Source: Caryophanales bacterium UBA2289 (GTDB lineage: Bacteria > Bacillota_I > Bacilli_A > Izemoplasmatales > Hujiaoplasmataceae). Taken from it: a stretch of DNA of 32,479 nt. Below the pieces are notes generated by a model that had not been told where the DNA came from, made no database searches, and worked only from the letters and a program-made list of their open reading frames with translations. A program made the position numbers and the translations under genes. The stretch spans positions 1 to 32,479 of the forward strand of contig DDWJ01000036.1 of the NCBI GenBank assembly GCA_002345505.1, given 5' to 3'. Positions 21,366-29,908 of the stretch are shown one piece after another (position 1 is the first letter of the stretch; each line of letters starts with the position of its first letter).

Positions 21366-23465
21366 ATGAATGAAACTTTGGCTATTGTTTTTAGTATTGT
21401 GATATCTATAGCCGCTTTTTTGGTTGCTGGGTGGCTCTATCTTTGGATTAAAAAGCAAGATAGTTCTAATGAAAAAATTGGTAAGATTAGTGACTTGATT
21501 AAGAGTGGCGCCAATACCTTTTTAAGAAAAGAGTATACGATATTGGCTAAATTTGGTTTTGTTGCGGCGGTTCTAATTTTGGTTCTTTTGCCAAAGCCAA
21601 TTTGGAATCAACCTAGTTTTGAAGCGGTGTTCAAGAATAATATTGCAATGATGTTTGCCTATATCTTTGGTACAGTATTCAGTGGTATGGCTGGAAAAAT
21701 CGGTATTTTTGTTGCGACTATCGCAAATAAAAAGACTGCTGAAGCAGCTACTAAATCAATTGGTTCTAGTTTTTTAAACGGTTTTAGAGGTGGAGCTGTA
21801 ATGGGTATGGCTGTTGTTGGATCAAGTTTATTGGGTGTTGCATTATTCTTCTGGATAACTAAGAATCCGACAATGCTTTTGGGATTTAGTTTTGGTGCTT
21901 CTTCTTTAGCATTATTTGCTAAAGCTGGTGGAGGTATTTATACAAAAACTGCTGATATCAGTGCGGATTTAGTTGGTAAAGTCGAACTTGGAATTCCTGA
22001 AGATGATCCGAGAAATCCAGCTGTTATCGCCGACAATGTCGGTGATAATGTTGGTGATGTTGCGGGTATGGGAGCTGATTTGTTTGATTCACATGTTGCT
22101 TCATTAGCTGCAGCTTTGGTTATGGCTTTTTCATTAGATAACATGTATAACTCTAATAATATCGAAATTGTATTCGTGTTTGCAGCATTAGGGCTTTTAT
22201 CATCAATTCTAGGTGTTGTATTCGCTAAAATGGGTAAACATGAAAATCCAACCAGAGCTCTAAACTTAAGTACATATATTACTACAGGTATTTTTGCGAG
22301 TTTAACATTCTTGGCGACATTGATTTTTGGTTATCCATGGCGTTTGTTTATCGTAACCGTTTTAGGTTTGTTTGTTGGAGTAATAATTGGTATAACAACC
22401 GATTATTTCACAAATGATGAAAAACAACCGGTGAGAAAAGTTGCTAAAGCAAGTGAAAGTGGTCCGGCATTAACTATAATTTCTGGTACTTCATATGGCT
22501 TTTTATCAGTTCTTCCGGCAATGATTGGTATCGCAGTAAGCGCATTTTTAGCCTATAAGATAGCTGCACCATTAGGTGAGGGTTATGCCTTGTTTGGAAT
22601 TTCAATTGCGGCAGTAGGAATGTTAAGTATTGTGGGTATGATTATTTCTAACGATGCTTACGGACCTATTGTTGATAACGCAAGAGGTTTAGCAGAAATG
22701 GGTGGTTTAGGAGACGATGTTATAAAGATTACCGATGAACTGGATTCAGCTGGTAATACTGTAAAAGCAGTGACAAAAGGCTTTGCGATTAGTGCTGCAG
22801 GATTGACAGTTATCTCGCTTCTAGCTGCTTTTGTTAGCGAGGTTAACGATGCGGCAATTGAGCTTGGAATGGGTGCTGATTTTATTAAAGGTTTTGATAT
22901 TCTAAATCCTGCTGTATTCTTTGGTTTATTAATTGGAGCGGCTATTCCTGCAGTGTTCTCTAGCATGTTAATGTTAGGTGTAAATAGGAATGCTGAAAGA
23001 ATGGTTGCGGAGATTCATCGTCAGTTCGATGAGATTCCTGGTTTAAAAGAAGGCAAGGAAGGCGTTATGCCTGAATCAGACAAATGTATTGATATCGCTA
23101 CTAAGGGAGCTTTAAAAGAATTACTGCCAGCTGGAGCTTTTGTAATTATAATTACTATTATTGTTGGTTTAGTTGGTGGCGTACATGCTGTTGGCGGATA
23201 TCTAGCCGGTAATATTGTTTCAGGGGTATTGCTTGCATTATTCATGTCAAACAGCGGTGGTTTATGGGACAACGGCAAAAAGTATATTGAAGCCGGACAC
23301 CATGGCGGTAAGGGTTCAGAAGCTCATAAAGCTGCAGTTGTTGGTGATACCGTCGGTGATCCGTTTAAAGACACTGCAGGTCCATCTATCAATACGCAAA
23401 TCACAGTTGTTAGTTTAGTTGCTAGTCTTTTTGCAATCATATTCTTAACACTATCAATCTTCTAA
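21366..23465 (+). CDS. hppA: Membrane-bound proton-translocating pyrophosphatase
   Basis: A 699-residue ion pump with about 16 helices that couples PPi hydrolysis to cation export across the cytoplasmic membrane. The PPi/Mg site motifs are present: DNVGDNVGDVAGMGADLF (about 223-240), an internal ISNDAYGPIVDNARG and the C-terminal DTVGDPFKDTAGPS. The subfamily site reads GNTVKAVTKG, with Lys (and Thr three later) where K+-dependent enzymes have Ala; this predicts a K+-independent enzyme, all characterised members of which pump H+. The semi-conserved Glu after ADLF is Asp here. It would recycle PPi from biosynthesis, useful in a fermentative cell. Monocistronic, with its own extended -10 promoter. 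Confidence 0.96.
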   Translation: MNETLAIVFSIVISIAAFLVAGWLYLWIKKQDSSNEKIGKISDLIKSGANTFLRKEYTILAKFGFVAAVLILVLLPKPIWNQPSFEAVFKNNIAMMFAYIFGTVFSGMAGKIGIFVATIANKKTAEAATKSIGSSFLNGFRGGAVMGMAVVGSSLLGVALFFWITKNPTMLLGFSFGASSLALFAKAGGGIYTKTADISADLVGKVELGIPEDDPRNPAVIADNVGDNVGDVAGMGADLFDSHVASLAAALVMAFSLDNMYNSNNIEIVFVFAALGLLSSILGVVFAKMGKHENPTRALNLSTYITTGIFASLTFLATLIFGYPWRLFIVTVLGLFVGVIIGITTDYFTNDEKQPVRKVAKASESGPALTIISGTSYGFLSVLPAMIGIAVSAFLAYKIAAPLGEGYALFGISIAAVGMLSIVGMIISNDAYGPIVDNARGLAEMGGLGDDVIKITDELDSAGNTVKAVTKGFAISAAGLTVISLLAAFVSEVNDAAIELGMGADFIKGFDILNPAVFFGLLIGAAIPAVFSSMLMLGVNRNAERMVAEIHRQFDEIPGLKEGKEGVMPESDKCIDIATKGALKELLPAGAFVIIITIIVGLVGGVHAVGGYLAGNIVSGVLLALFMSNSGGLWDNGKKYIEAGHHGGKGSEAHKAAVVGDTVGDPFKDTAGPSINTQITVVSLVASLFAIIFLTLSIF

Positions 23466-23485
23466 AATTAATTAATTAAAAAATA

Positions 23486-23522
23486 AAAAGCTTTCATGGA
23501 ATCTTTCTCCATAAAAGCTTTT
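23486..23522. terminator. Bidirectional terminator between hppA and the nucleoside operon
   Basis: AAAAGCTTT / AAAGCTTTT plus ATGGA / TCCAT, interrupted by one C-A mismatch, around a 7-base loop. It is followed by Ts on the plus strand and preceded by an A-rich tract for the minus strand. Confidence 0.8.
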
Positions 23523-23523
23523 T

Positions 23524-24456
23524 TTAATTATAATTTTTTATTCCTTGTTCGATTATATCCCAGTATTTATTGACATCTACCTTAGTAGCTACAAATGTAT
23601 TCTTAGGCAATTTCATATAATCAAAGATATCACAATTAGTTCTACCATAACTATCACCTCGAGAAATATCGATATCGCAGTGAACCCATGATAGTTCTAC
23701 TACTGATTCATCCAAAAGATAGGCAATTGGAAGAGGATCATGTAATGGACCAGCCTCTAAACCAAAGGTTCTATATTGATTTTCATTAAAGACTTTCATT
23801 AATTTTGAAAACAATAAAGAAGCCTTGTTATTTAGTTTTTCCATCCTTTCAATAACGCTTTCATAGACCATAACTTTTCTAGTTACGTCTAAACCAAACA
23901 TTTTAACCGGTAATCCTGAATTGAATACTATAAAGGCAGCTTCTGGGTCAGAATAGATATTGAACTCCGCTGCTGGCGTTACATTTCCATTTGTGTAAGA
24001 TCCGCCCATTAACAATACTTCATCAATGTTATCCATAATTTTTGGTTCAAGTCTTATTGCCAAAGCAAGATTTGTCATTGGCCCCGTTGTGACTACAGTA
24101 ACTTTTTCTTTAGATTTTAAAATGGTTTCCACAATAAAATTGATTCCGTTTTGATTATGATAATCAATCGTTAAGTCTGGAAAATCAAAACCGTCTAGTC
24201 CAGATTCACCATGGATTTGTGGACAAACTTCTAAGATTTTGACTAGTGGATTAGCACTACCTAGACATACAGGAACATCGATATCAAGATATTGACAAAG
24301 ATTTAATGTATTTCTTCCGGTTTTCTCAAGGGTTTGATTCCCTCCGACTACAGTAATACCTAATAGGTTAATTAAATCAGATTTACCTGCTAACATGATT
24401 GCGATAGCGTCGTCATGACCTGGATCACAGTCTAAAATTATATTTCTTTTATTCAT
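23524..24456 (-). CDS. Inosine/uridine-preferring-type nucleoside hydrolase
   Basis: A 310-residue Ca2+-dependent N-ribohydrolase that splits ribonucleosides into ribose and base in the cytosol. The N-terminal calcium site DCDPGHDDAIA (9-19) is diagnostic, with GGSYTNGNVTPAAEFN and the later HDPLP region also family-typical. Base preference cannot be read from sequence; in this cluster uridine or other nucleosides are plausible. I chose the ATG at 24456, preceded by GGAGAG five bases away. It overlaps the rbsK gene by eight bases, so ribose made here can be phosphorylated by the co-expressed kinase. Last gene of the psuK operon. Confidence 0.92.
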   Translation of the reverse strand: MNKRNIILDCDPGHDDAIAIMLAGKSDLINLLGITVVGGNQTLEKTGRNTLNLCQYLDIDVPVCLGSANPLVKILEVCPQIHGESGLDGFDFPDLTIDYHNQNGINFIVETILKSKEKVTVVTTGPMTNLALAIRLEPKIMDNIDEVLLMGGSYTNGNVTPAAEFNIYSDPEAAFIVFNSGLPVKMFGLDVTRKVMVYESVIERMEKLNNKASLLFSKLMKVFNENQYRTFGLEAGPLHDPLPIAYLLDESVVELSWVHCDIDISRGDSYGRTNCDIFDYMKLPKNTFVATKVDVNKYWDIIEQGIKNYN

Positions 24457-25378
24457 AAGTCTCTCCATTTTCTTTGATGAATTTATCAATTTGTTCTCTT
24501 GTTGGTATTGAAATTTGAGCTCCTAAAGTTTGAACAGTAAGTGCTGAAGCTGCAGTAGCGTATTTTAATGCTTTTTGATCATCTTTATATTGTAAAAAAC
24601 TTGCTAGAAAAGCACCGATAAAAGTATCTCCTGCAGCTGTAGTGTCAAGAACTTTGACTTTATAAGCAGGAACATATAGATAACTGTTTAAAGTTACTAA
24701 CACACTACCATTTTCACCAAGGGTGACGATAACTTTTTCTAATCCTAAATCGATGAGTTTTTTAGAACCTTCTTTTATTAAAACATCGCTAGTTGGACGT
24801 ATTTTTGTTATTTGAGCAAACTCAGTCTCATTTACTACTAAGATATCGATATTACTATAAAACGACTTTGGAACATCAATGACTGGAGCAGCATTTAAAA
24901 CAGTTGTAATATTTTTCTTTTTTGCTTCTATCAAAGCTAATTCAACTACATCTAAGGGTATTTCGAGTTGCATTAAGAGAATATCTTCTGCCGTCATATT
25001 GTTTTTGATGCAATTAAAAATCTTGTCAACATTTTGAGATTTATTAGCTCCAGAGTAGGTAATAATTCTATTGTCGCCATTTTCAATGATTATTCCAGCG
25101 ATTCCAGATGTTTCTTTTTCTAGTTCTTCCAAATAACTGCAGTTTACACAATAATCTATTAAATTCTGTTTGTTTTTCTTAGATAAAGGATCTGATCCAA
25201 TTGAACCTAGCATATAGGTATCTATACCTGATTTCTTGCAAGCAACTGCTTGATTAGCACCTTTACCTCCTGAAGTCATCATAAAGTTTTTGGCTTTAAG
25301 AGTTTCTCCTTTGTTTGGTAAACGACTACATTCAAAGACTATATCCATATTGATGCTCCCTAGTACATACACACTCAT
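24449..25378 (-). CDS. rbsK: Ribokinase
   Basis: A 309-residue PfkB-family sugar kinase. The N-terminal GSINMDIVF and GGKGANQAVACKKSG segments are ribokinase hallmarks, and the C-terminal catalytic motif is DTTAAGDTFIGAFLAS. It converts ribose to ribose 5-phosphate. The ATG at 25378 is chosen because GAGGAG sits eight bases upstream; the frame extends seven codons further without an SD. It lies between DUF2087 and the nucleoside hydrolase, which supplies free ribose. Confidence 0.92.
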   Translation of the reverse strand: MSVYVLGSINMDIVFECSRLPNKGETLKAKNFMMTSGGKGANQAVACKKSGIDTYMLGSIGSDPLSKKNKQNLIDYCVNCSYLEELEKETSGIAGIIIENGDNRIITYSGANKSQNVDKIFNCIKNNMTAEDILLMQLEIPLDVVELALIEAKKKNITTVLNAAPVIDVPKSFYSNIDILVVNETEFAQITKIRPTSDVLIKEGSKKLIDLGLEKVIVTLGENGSVLVTLNSYLYVPAYKVKVLDTTAAGDTFIGAFLASFLQYKDDQKALKYATAASALTVQTLGAQISIPTREQIDKFIKENGETYE

Positions 25379-25389
25379 AATTACTCTCC

Positions 25390-25668
25390 TCAAATCCAAT
25401 ATTTAGAGCCGTTATCGGTTCTAAATAAAAGATTATAGTCAACTAAGTATCTTCTTACCATCACAAAATCAGGATACACATTCATAAGAATATCGTTTAC
25501 ATCTTTTTCAGTGTATTCTTTATCTTTTTCAAAAAGAGTTATAATCCACAACAAACATAGATACTTCTGTTTTTGTTTTTTTGGGAAGATGATAAGTTGC
25601 ATCGAATCATCTTTTACAAAGTATTTTTCATAAGCTTCCTGTTTTTCAGTAGCTGTATATTCAAACAT
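25390..25668 (-). CDS. DUF2087 domain protein
   Basis: A 92-residue protein matching the DUF2087 pattern: FPKKQKQKYLCLLWIITLF, then YTEKDVNDIL, then the winged-helix-like VMVRRYLVDYNLLFRTDNGSKYW. Elsewhere this domain is found alone or attached to ArsR-type helix-turn-helix domains, so a nucleic-acid or regulatory role is possible but unproved. It sits inside the psuK-psuG-rbsK-nucleoside hydrolase operon, with SD AAAGGAG and a 10-base gap after psuG. Its presence here suggests a link to nucleoside use. Confidence 0.85.
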   Translation of the reverse strand: MFEYTATEKQEAYEKYFVKDDSMQLIIFPKKQKQKYLCLLWIITLFEKDKEYTEKDVNDILMNVYPDFVMVRRYLVDYNLLFRTDNGSKYWI

Positions 25669-25678
25669 GGTGACTCCT

Positions 25679-26605
25679 TTATTTAGATATTTCGTTATAA
25701 GCTTTAGCTATTTGTGCTCCTACTTTAGCATTATTATAAACTAGTGCAAGATTTGCTTCAAGGCTTTTTCCTTTAGTTTCTTCGACAATTCTCTTTAATA
25801 AGAATGGCGTTACGTCTTTTCCTTCGATTCCTTGATTAAAACTTTCTTCGATAGCTTTATCAATTATCTTATTGATGTAAGAAGCTTCAATTGAATCTTT
25901 TACAGGAATTGGATTTACCACTAAGGTTCCACCTTTTAGATCTAGTTCATCTTTCGTATAGATAATTTTAGCTAGTTCTTGTGCTGTATCTACAAAAGAC
26001 ATCAGTTTGATATCTGATTCTCTAGTGTAGAATGCAGGTAGAACTTTTGTTTGATATCCAACAACATTAACTCCTTTAGTTTCTAGATATTCCATTGTTC
26101 TTGGTAAATCCAGGATTGCTTTAGCTCCTGCACAAATTACTGTAACGTTGGTTTGAGCAAGTTCTTCTAAATCGGCTGAAACATCCAAAGTCTTTTCATA
26201 ACCACGATGAACTCCACCGATTCCACCAGTAACAAAGAATTTTATCTTAGCCATCTCAGCTAGAATCATTGTTGAGGCAACTGTTGTAGCTCCTAGTGTT
26301 GAAGATGCTAAAATTCTTGCAATATCTCTTCTAGAAACTTTGGCTACATTTTTTGCTTGAGCTAGTTCTTCTAAATCTTCATCCGTTAAACCGATTTTGA
26401 TTTTACCATTCATAATCGCAATAGTTGCTGGAACAGCACCTTCAGATTTGATGATTTCTTCTACTTTTTTTGCCATTTTTACATTTTCTGGATAAGGCAT
26501 TCCATGAGAAATGATCGTTGATTCTAAAGCTACGACTGGTTTGTTGTTAAGTAAGGCTTCTTTAACCTCTTGCTTGATTTCTAAGTACTTTTCTAAATTC
26601 TTCAT
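25679..26605 (-). CDS. psuG: Pseudouridine-5'-phosphate glycosidase
   Basis: A 308-residue enzyme that cleaves pseudouridine 5'-phosphate into ribose 5-phosphate and uracil by opening the C-C glycosidic bond. The family signature ALESTIISHGMPYPEN with the catalytic Glu (28) is near the N-terminus, followed by IAIMNGKIKIG, VSRRDIARILA, TTVASTMILA and FVTGGIGGVHRG; a later AGAKAILDLPRTMEYLET contains the Schiff-base-region lysine. Length is as usual. Its ATG overlaps the psuK stop by four bases, the common psuK-psuG pairing. Confidence 0.96.
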   Translation of the reverse strand: MKNLEKYLEIKQEVKEALLNNKPVVALESTIISHGMPYPENVKMAKKVEEIIKSEGAVPATIAIMNGKIKIGLTDEDLEELAQAKNVAKVSRRDIARILASSTLGATTVASTMILAEMAKIKFFVTGGIGGVHRGYEKTLDVSADLEELAQTNVTVICAGAKAILDLPRTMEYLETKGVNVVGYQTKVLPAFYTRESDIKLMSFVDTAQELAKIIYTKDELDLKGGTLVVNPIPVKDSIEASYINKIIDKAIEESFNQGIEGKDVTPFLLKRIVEETKGKSLEANLALVYNNAKVGAQIAKAYNEISK

Positions 26606-27696
26606 TGTTTTTTTAACTCCTTTTTTAATAAATTTATTGAAAGATTTGGGTTTACTGCGTGATTTTGTTTTATAGTTAAACTGGAACTGATAGCCCCTAG
26701 TTTGACTGCTTCTTCAAATTTTAAATGATTGATGATTCCATAGATGGTTGCAGCACTGAATGCGTCACCTGCACCTGTCACATCAACTATATCTTTTTCT
26801 TCGACGATAAATGCTTCTTGATGTTTCAAGAATGACTTATTACCATAGACAAAGCCTTTTTTTCCTTCTGTTATCACTATTCGTTCTACACCTTTATCAA
26901 GCCACAATTTAGCAAGTGAAAACAAATCATCTGTGGTGGAATTGAAATATGTTTGGCTTTCATCAAGATTGGTTATAATTAAATTCACACCTGCAATCTC
27001 ATCAGGCATATTTCTCATTTTCGGTCCTGATACTCCAACTATGCAAAGATTTTTATCTTCATTATTTGCATATTCAACCAAAGCTTCCAACCCGCTTTTT
27101 TTGATATTCGTATCCGCAATAATCCATGAGCTGAGAATCAGATGTTTCCTATGCTCTAAAATCCAGGTTCTGTCCATAAGGTCATTTATCGACATATCCG
27201 CAAAACCAACACTCATGTTTCCATGCTTGTCAATTACCGAATAATAACTCCCGGTTGGTTGATTATCAAGCGTATCTGTCGCAAAGACTTCCATTAGTTT
27301 CTTATTGTCTTTTAATAAGTTTTCACCAACCGTGTCTTTTCCGACAAGACTCATCAAAGATACTCTTTGGTTTAATCTAGCTAGATTTTCTGCGATATTA
27401 CGGATAACCCCACCATAGGAGATTGATTTTGATACAGGGTTGGATGTTCCCATAATCATTTGATCCTCAAGATTAAAAGTATAATCAACGTTAGCTCCAC
27501 CAACACAAGTAACATATTCTTTCTTTCTTAGGACGTATGGTTTACCAATAATATATCCTTTAGTTTGTAAACCACTAATTAAGTTCGCTACTGCTGGTCT
27601 TGATAAATTCATCTTATCAGCAATATTCTTTTGATTAATGTAAGGATCTTCTTCAAGGATTGCTAGCACCTTAATTTCATTGTCATTTAATTTCAT
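26602..27696 (-). CDS. psuK: Pseudouridine kinase with N-terminal HTH
   Basis: A 364-residue PfkB-family kinase that phosphorylates pseudouridine at the 5' position for PsuG. Residues 1-60 are a winged HTH (INQKNIADKMNLSRPAVANLISGLQTKGYI), as in YeiC-type kinases; the kinase core starts at CVGGANVDYTF and ends with the catalytic DVTGAGDAFSAA. The HTH fusion suggests the enzyme may regulate its own operon, perhaps through the inverted repeat at 27724-27739. SD GGTGAT. First gene of the operon psuK-psuG-DUF2087-rbsK-nucleoside hydrolase. Confidence 0.92.
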   Translation of the reverse strand: MKLNDNEIKVLAILEEDPYINQKNIADKMNLSRPAVANLISGLQTKGYIIGKPYVLRKKEYVTCVGGANVDYTFNLEDQMIMGTSNPVSKSISYGGVIRNIAENLARLNQRVSLMSLVGKDTVGENLLKDNKKLMEVFATDTLDNQPTGSYYSVIDKHGNMSVGFADMSINDLMDRTWILEHRKHLILSSWIIADTNIKKSGLEALVEYANNEDKNLCIVGVSGPKMRNMPDEIAGVNLIITNLDESQTYFNSTTDDLFSLAKLWLDKGVERIVITEGKKGFVYGNKSFLKHQEAFIVEEKDIVDVTGAGDAFSAATIYGIINHLKFEEAVKLGAISSSLTIKQNHAVNPNLSINLLKKELKKQ

Positions 27697-27720
27697 ATTA
27701 TCACCACTAACATTTGTTTT

Positions 27721-27739
27721 ATTATAAACTTATGTTTAC
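27721..27739 (-). promoter_or_regulatory. psuK -10 box and overlapping inverted repeat
   Basis: TATAAT (27721-27726, minus strand). The pseudo-palindrome ATAAACTTATGTTTAC (27724-27739, TAAAC-N4-GTTTA core) overlaps the -10 and spacer. The -35 is poor. It is a candidate operator for PsuK's own HTH or for a catabolite regulator. Confidence 0.5.
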
Positions 27740-27784
27740 ATATGTATTATATAATAAAAATATATATTTGTAAAGCAAAAAGAA

Positions 27785-27806
27785 AAAGTCAGAATTTTCT
27801 GACTTT
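27785..27806 (-). terminator. Terminator of the PTS permease gene
   Basis: Perfect 10-bp stem AAAGTCAGAA / TTCTGACTTT with a 2-base TT centre (the terminal A-T pairs likely open to widen the loop), followed on the minus strand by TTCTTTTT. Confidence 0.75.
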
Positions 27807-27814
27807 AATCACAA

Positions 27815-28813
27815 TTAAATTTTTAAATCTCCTGGTTTAATTAAGCCTTTCTTTCTAAATATAATATCAATAACTAAAACTAAAATTATTGGCAGAACTA
27901 TTTGTAATAATAGCACCGCTAATAAGCTTGTACTCGAAAAGCCCATCGCATCAAATGTTGAGAACTGACCAACTAATCCCGATGTTCCCATTCCCGCTCC
28001 AGTTGGCACTGTTTGAGTTTTAAAGACCAATGTAGAAATAGGACCCAAGATTGCAGAAACAATAATAGTAGGCAACCAGATTATAGGTTTTTTTAGAATA
28101 TTCTTGAACTGTAACATCGATGTACCAATTGCTACAGATATTACAGTTCCGATATTATTATCTTTTCTAGACATTATCGCAAATCCAAGCATCTGTACGC
28201 TACCGCCAACAACTGCAGCTCCACCGGCAATTCCACCTAGCGATATTGCGATCGCGATTGCTGCACTTGATATTGGTGCCGTTAACGCCATACCCATGAT
28301 AACGGCAATTATAATACCCATAATAAATGGTTGTAAGCTTGTAGCTACTTGAATCAATTCACCAAAGTAATCCATACCGGTTTTCACAGGATATCCGATT
28401 AACTTGGTTATCAGCAAACCTACAATCGCTCCAACTATTGGAACAATGATGATATCTAAAGTGGTCTTCTTAAATAATAAGTATTTTAATACGAAGTAGA
28501 CAGAAATTGTAGTTATGTAAGCAACCATTGGATCGTAATAAAAGTAGGTTGCTATTCCCCCTGCCACTCCGGTAATCACCAACTTGATACCATCTAGTTT
28601 TAAAGCTATCGCTATACCGAATCCGATACCGATACCCATAAAGCTTTTTAAAACGGTAGATAAAGCAACAAGATTTGTGTATATAGCATCGACACTAACG
28701 AATATTTTAGCGACTTGACCGATGATTACACCAATTATTAATGTAGCGAAAAGCCCGATTGCCATTCCATTAAAACTGGTTATAAAAAAGTTTAGAACTT
28801 TATTTTTTGTCAT
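27815..28813 (-). CDS. PTS_EIIC_2-type membrane permease
   Basis: A 332-residue membrane protein with about nine to ten helices, matching the PTS_EIIC_2 group (PF13303-like). Recognisable parts are the N-terminal SFNGMAIGLFATLIIG, the central glycine-rich LTAPISSAAIAIAISLGG, GGSVQMLGFAIMSRKDN, and PTGAGMGTSGLVGQ. Despite the PTS name this group often lacks EIIA/EIIB partners, and none is encoded here; its transport mechanism and cargo are unclear. Position directly upstream of the pseudouridine operon suggests nucleoside or pseudouridine uptake (inference). It has its own promoter and terminator. SD GAGGT. Confidence 0.87.
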   Translation of the reverse strand: MTKNKVLNFFITSFNGMAIGLFATLIIGVIIGQVAKIFVSVDAIYTNLVALSTVLKSFMGIGIGFGIAIALKLDGIKLVITGVAGGIATYFYYDPMVAYITTISVYFVLKYLLFKKTTLDIIIVPIVGAIVGLLITKLIGYPVKTGMDYFGELIQVATSLQPFIMGIIIAVIMGMALTAPISSAAIAIAISLGGIAGGAAVVGGSVQMLGFAIMSRKDNNIGTVISVAIGTSMLQFKNILKKPIIWLPTIIVSAILGPISTLVFKTQTVPTGAGMGTSGLVGQFSTFDAMGFSSTSLLAVLLLQIVLPIILVLVIDIIFRKKGLIKPGDLKI

Positions 28814-28848
28814 ATTTTCTACCTCTAAAGATTATTTGTCATCTATAT

Positions 28849-28876
28849 ATTGTATCAATAAAAGGCATAAAATCAA
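28849..28876 (-). promoter_or_regulatory. Promoter of the PTS permease gene
   Basis: TTGATT (28871-28876), 16 bases, TACAAT (28849-28854) with extended TGn on the minus strand. The remaining intergenic stretch to 29023 shows nothing else I can assign. Confidence 0.55.
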
Positions 28877-29023
28877 AGAACTTTGCGTTTATTCAATTTT
28901 CTAGTAAAATAAGCACATTCTTAAACTATCAAAGTCTTTATTCTGGAACTACTAACCTATCAAATAGATGACCATAAAGAAATAATAATTAATTGCTTAT
29001 AATAAACTATGACGTATATGCCG

Positions 29024-29070
29024 TTTACAAATTAAAATATTCGTGCTATAATAGGCTAAAAAGGAGGAGG
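29024..29070 (+). promoter_or_regulatory. Promoter and SD of the secreted-protein/WG-lipoprotein operon
   Basis: TTTACA (29024-29029), 17 bases, TATAAT (29047-29052) with extended TGC. The SD AAGGAGGAGG (29061-29070) is strong but 12 bases from the ATG, longer than usual. Confidence 0.7.
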
Positions 29071-29082
29071 ACAATTTAAAAA

Positions 29083-29892
29083 ATGAAAAAATTATTTCTC
29101 ATACTATTTTTACTTATATCATTTCACATTTTTGAAAATGTAGAAGTTAACGCACAGGTTTTCGCTCCAGGATTCTACATTGAGGGAGATGATGGGTTGG
29201 GAGGTGGAGACGACCAGGATGATAATTACAACACTGATCTTAAATTAGTCAGGACCGGATTTGTTAGCACTATAAATGATACCGTTCCCAATGAAACACC
29301 GTTTACTAATTATTTACCTGAAATTGAGCTATATCTCCCTTTATCAGATTTACAAGGAAATTTTTTTATCAAGGATCAAATTACACAATTTTACGGGAAA
29401 ATTATTAATACCAGTACTGAGTTAGATAATAGATTTTTTCGTGTAATATTCCTTTCGTCATATTATGATATACCCGAAGATAGTCCTTATCTTTATTTCA
29501 CAAAACTTGATGATGTCTATTACACTCATACCAACACAGGAAATTTTTATAGTACAGAAGTGTTGAATGTTATTGATGTTTCAAATGAATATGACATTTA
29601 TGAAAATTATGGATATAGTCAAACTTATATGGGAACTGTGTTTTTAGGGAGTTTAACACTATTTTATAAAGTGAATAGTGATACATGGGTTTTTTTGATT
29701 GCTGAAAAAAATCCATATATATATAGTTTTGTCGGTGGGTTCTATCTTGTTGAGACTAACATATTAAGTATATATGATTTGCCTGAAATGAATTATGCTA
29801 ATATAGAAAACTCAAGTTCTTTTAATACTACTTACTATGAAAATTGGCCATCTGAATTACTTGATAAACTAATATTTATGGATTTTCAATAA
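29083..29892 (+). CDS. Secreted protein of unknown function
   Basis: A 269-residue protein with a clear Sec signal peptide (MKKLFLILFLLISFHIF) and a likely cleavage after VNA (about 24). It has no lipobox. The mature part begins with a short Gly/Asp-rich stretch (GDDGLGGGDDQDD) and is otherwise beta-rich, aromatic and acidic, with many Tyr and Asn residues. I recognise no domain. It lies 16 bases before the WG-repeat lipoprotein and shares its promoter, so the two probably act together at the cell surface. No cysteine pairs or protease motifs were seen. Confidence 0.82.
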   Translation: MKKLFLILFLLISFHIFENVEVNAQVFAPGFYIEGDDGLGGGDDQDDNYNTDLKLVRTGFVSTINDTVPNETPFTNYLPEIELYLPLSDLQGNFFIKDQITQFYGKIINTSTELDNRFFRVIFLSSYYDIPEDSPYLYFTKLDDVYYTHTNTGNFYSTEVLNVIDVSNEYDIYENYGYSQTYMGTVFLGSLTLFYKVNSDTWVFLIAEKNPYIYSFVGGFYLVETNILSIYDLPEMNYANIENSSSFNTTYYENWPSELLDKLIFMDFQ

Positions 29893-29908
29893 CATAGGAG
29901 AAAATATC

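Noticed and set aside
21938..23278. Minus-strand frames inside hppA, rich in Ala, Pro and Ser
   Set aside because: Antisense shadows of Gly/Ala/Val-rich membrane helices.
27737..27770. Short AT palindromes such as TACATATGTA upstream of psuK
   Set aside because: Expected by chance in very AT-rich DNA and not placed at promoter elements.
28878..29023. Possible small gene or RNA between the PTS permease and secreted-protein promoters
   Set aside because: AT-rich, no frame with an SD, no stable hairpin or terminator seen.
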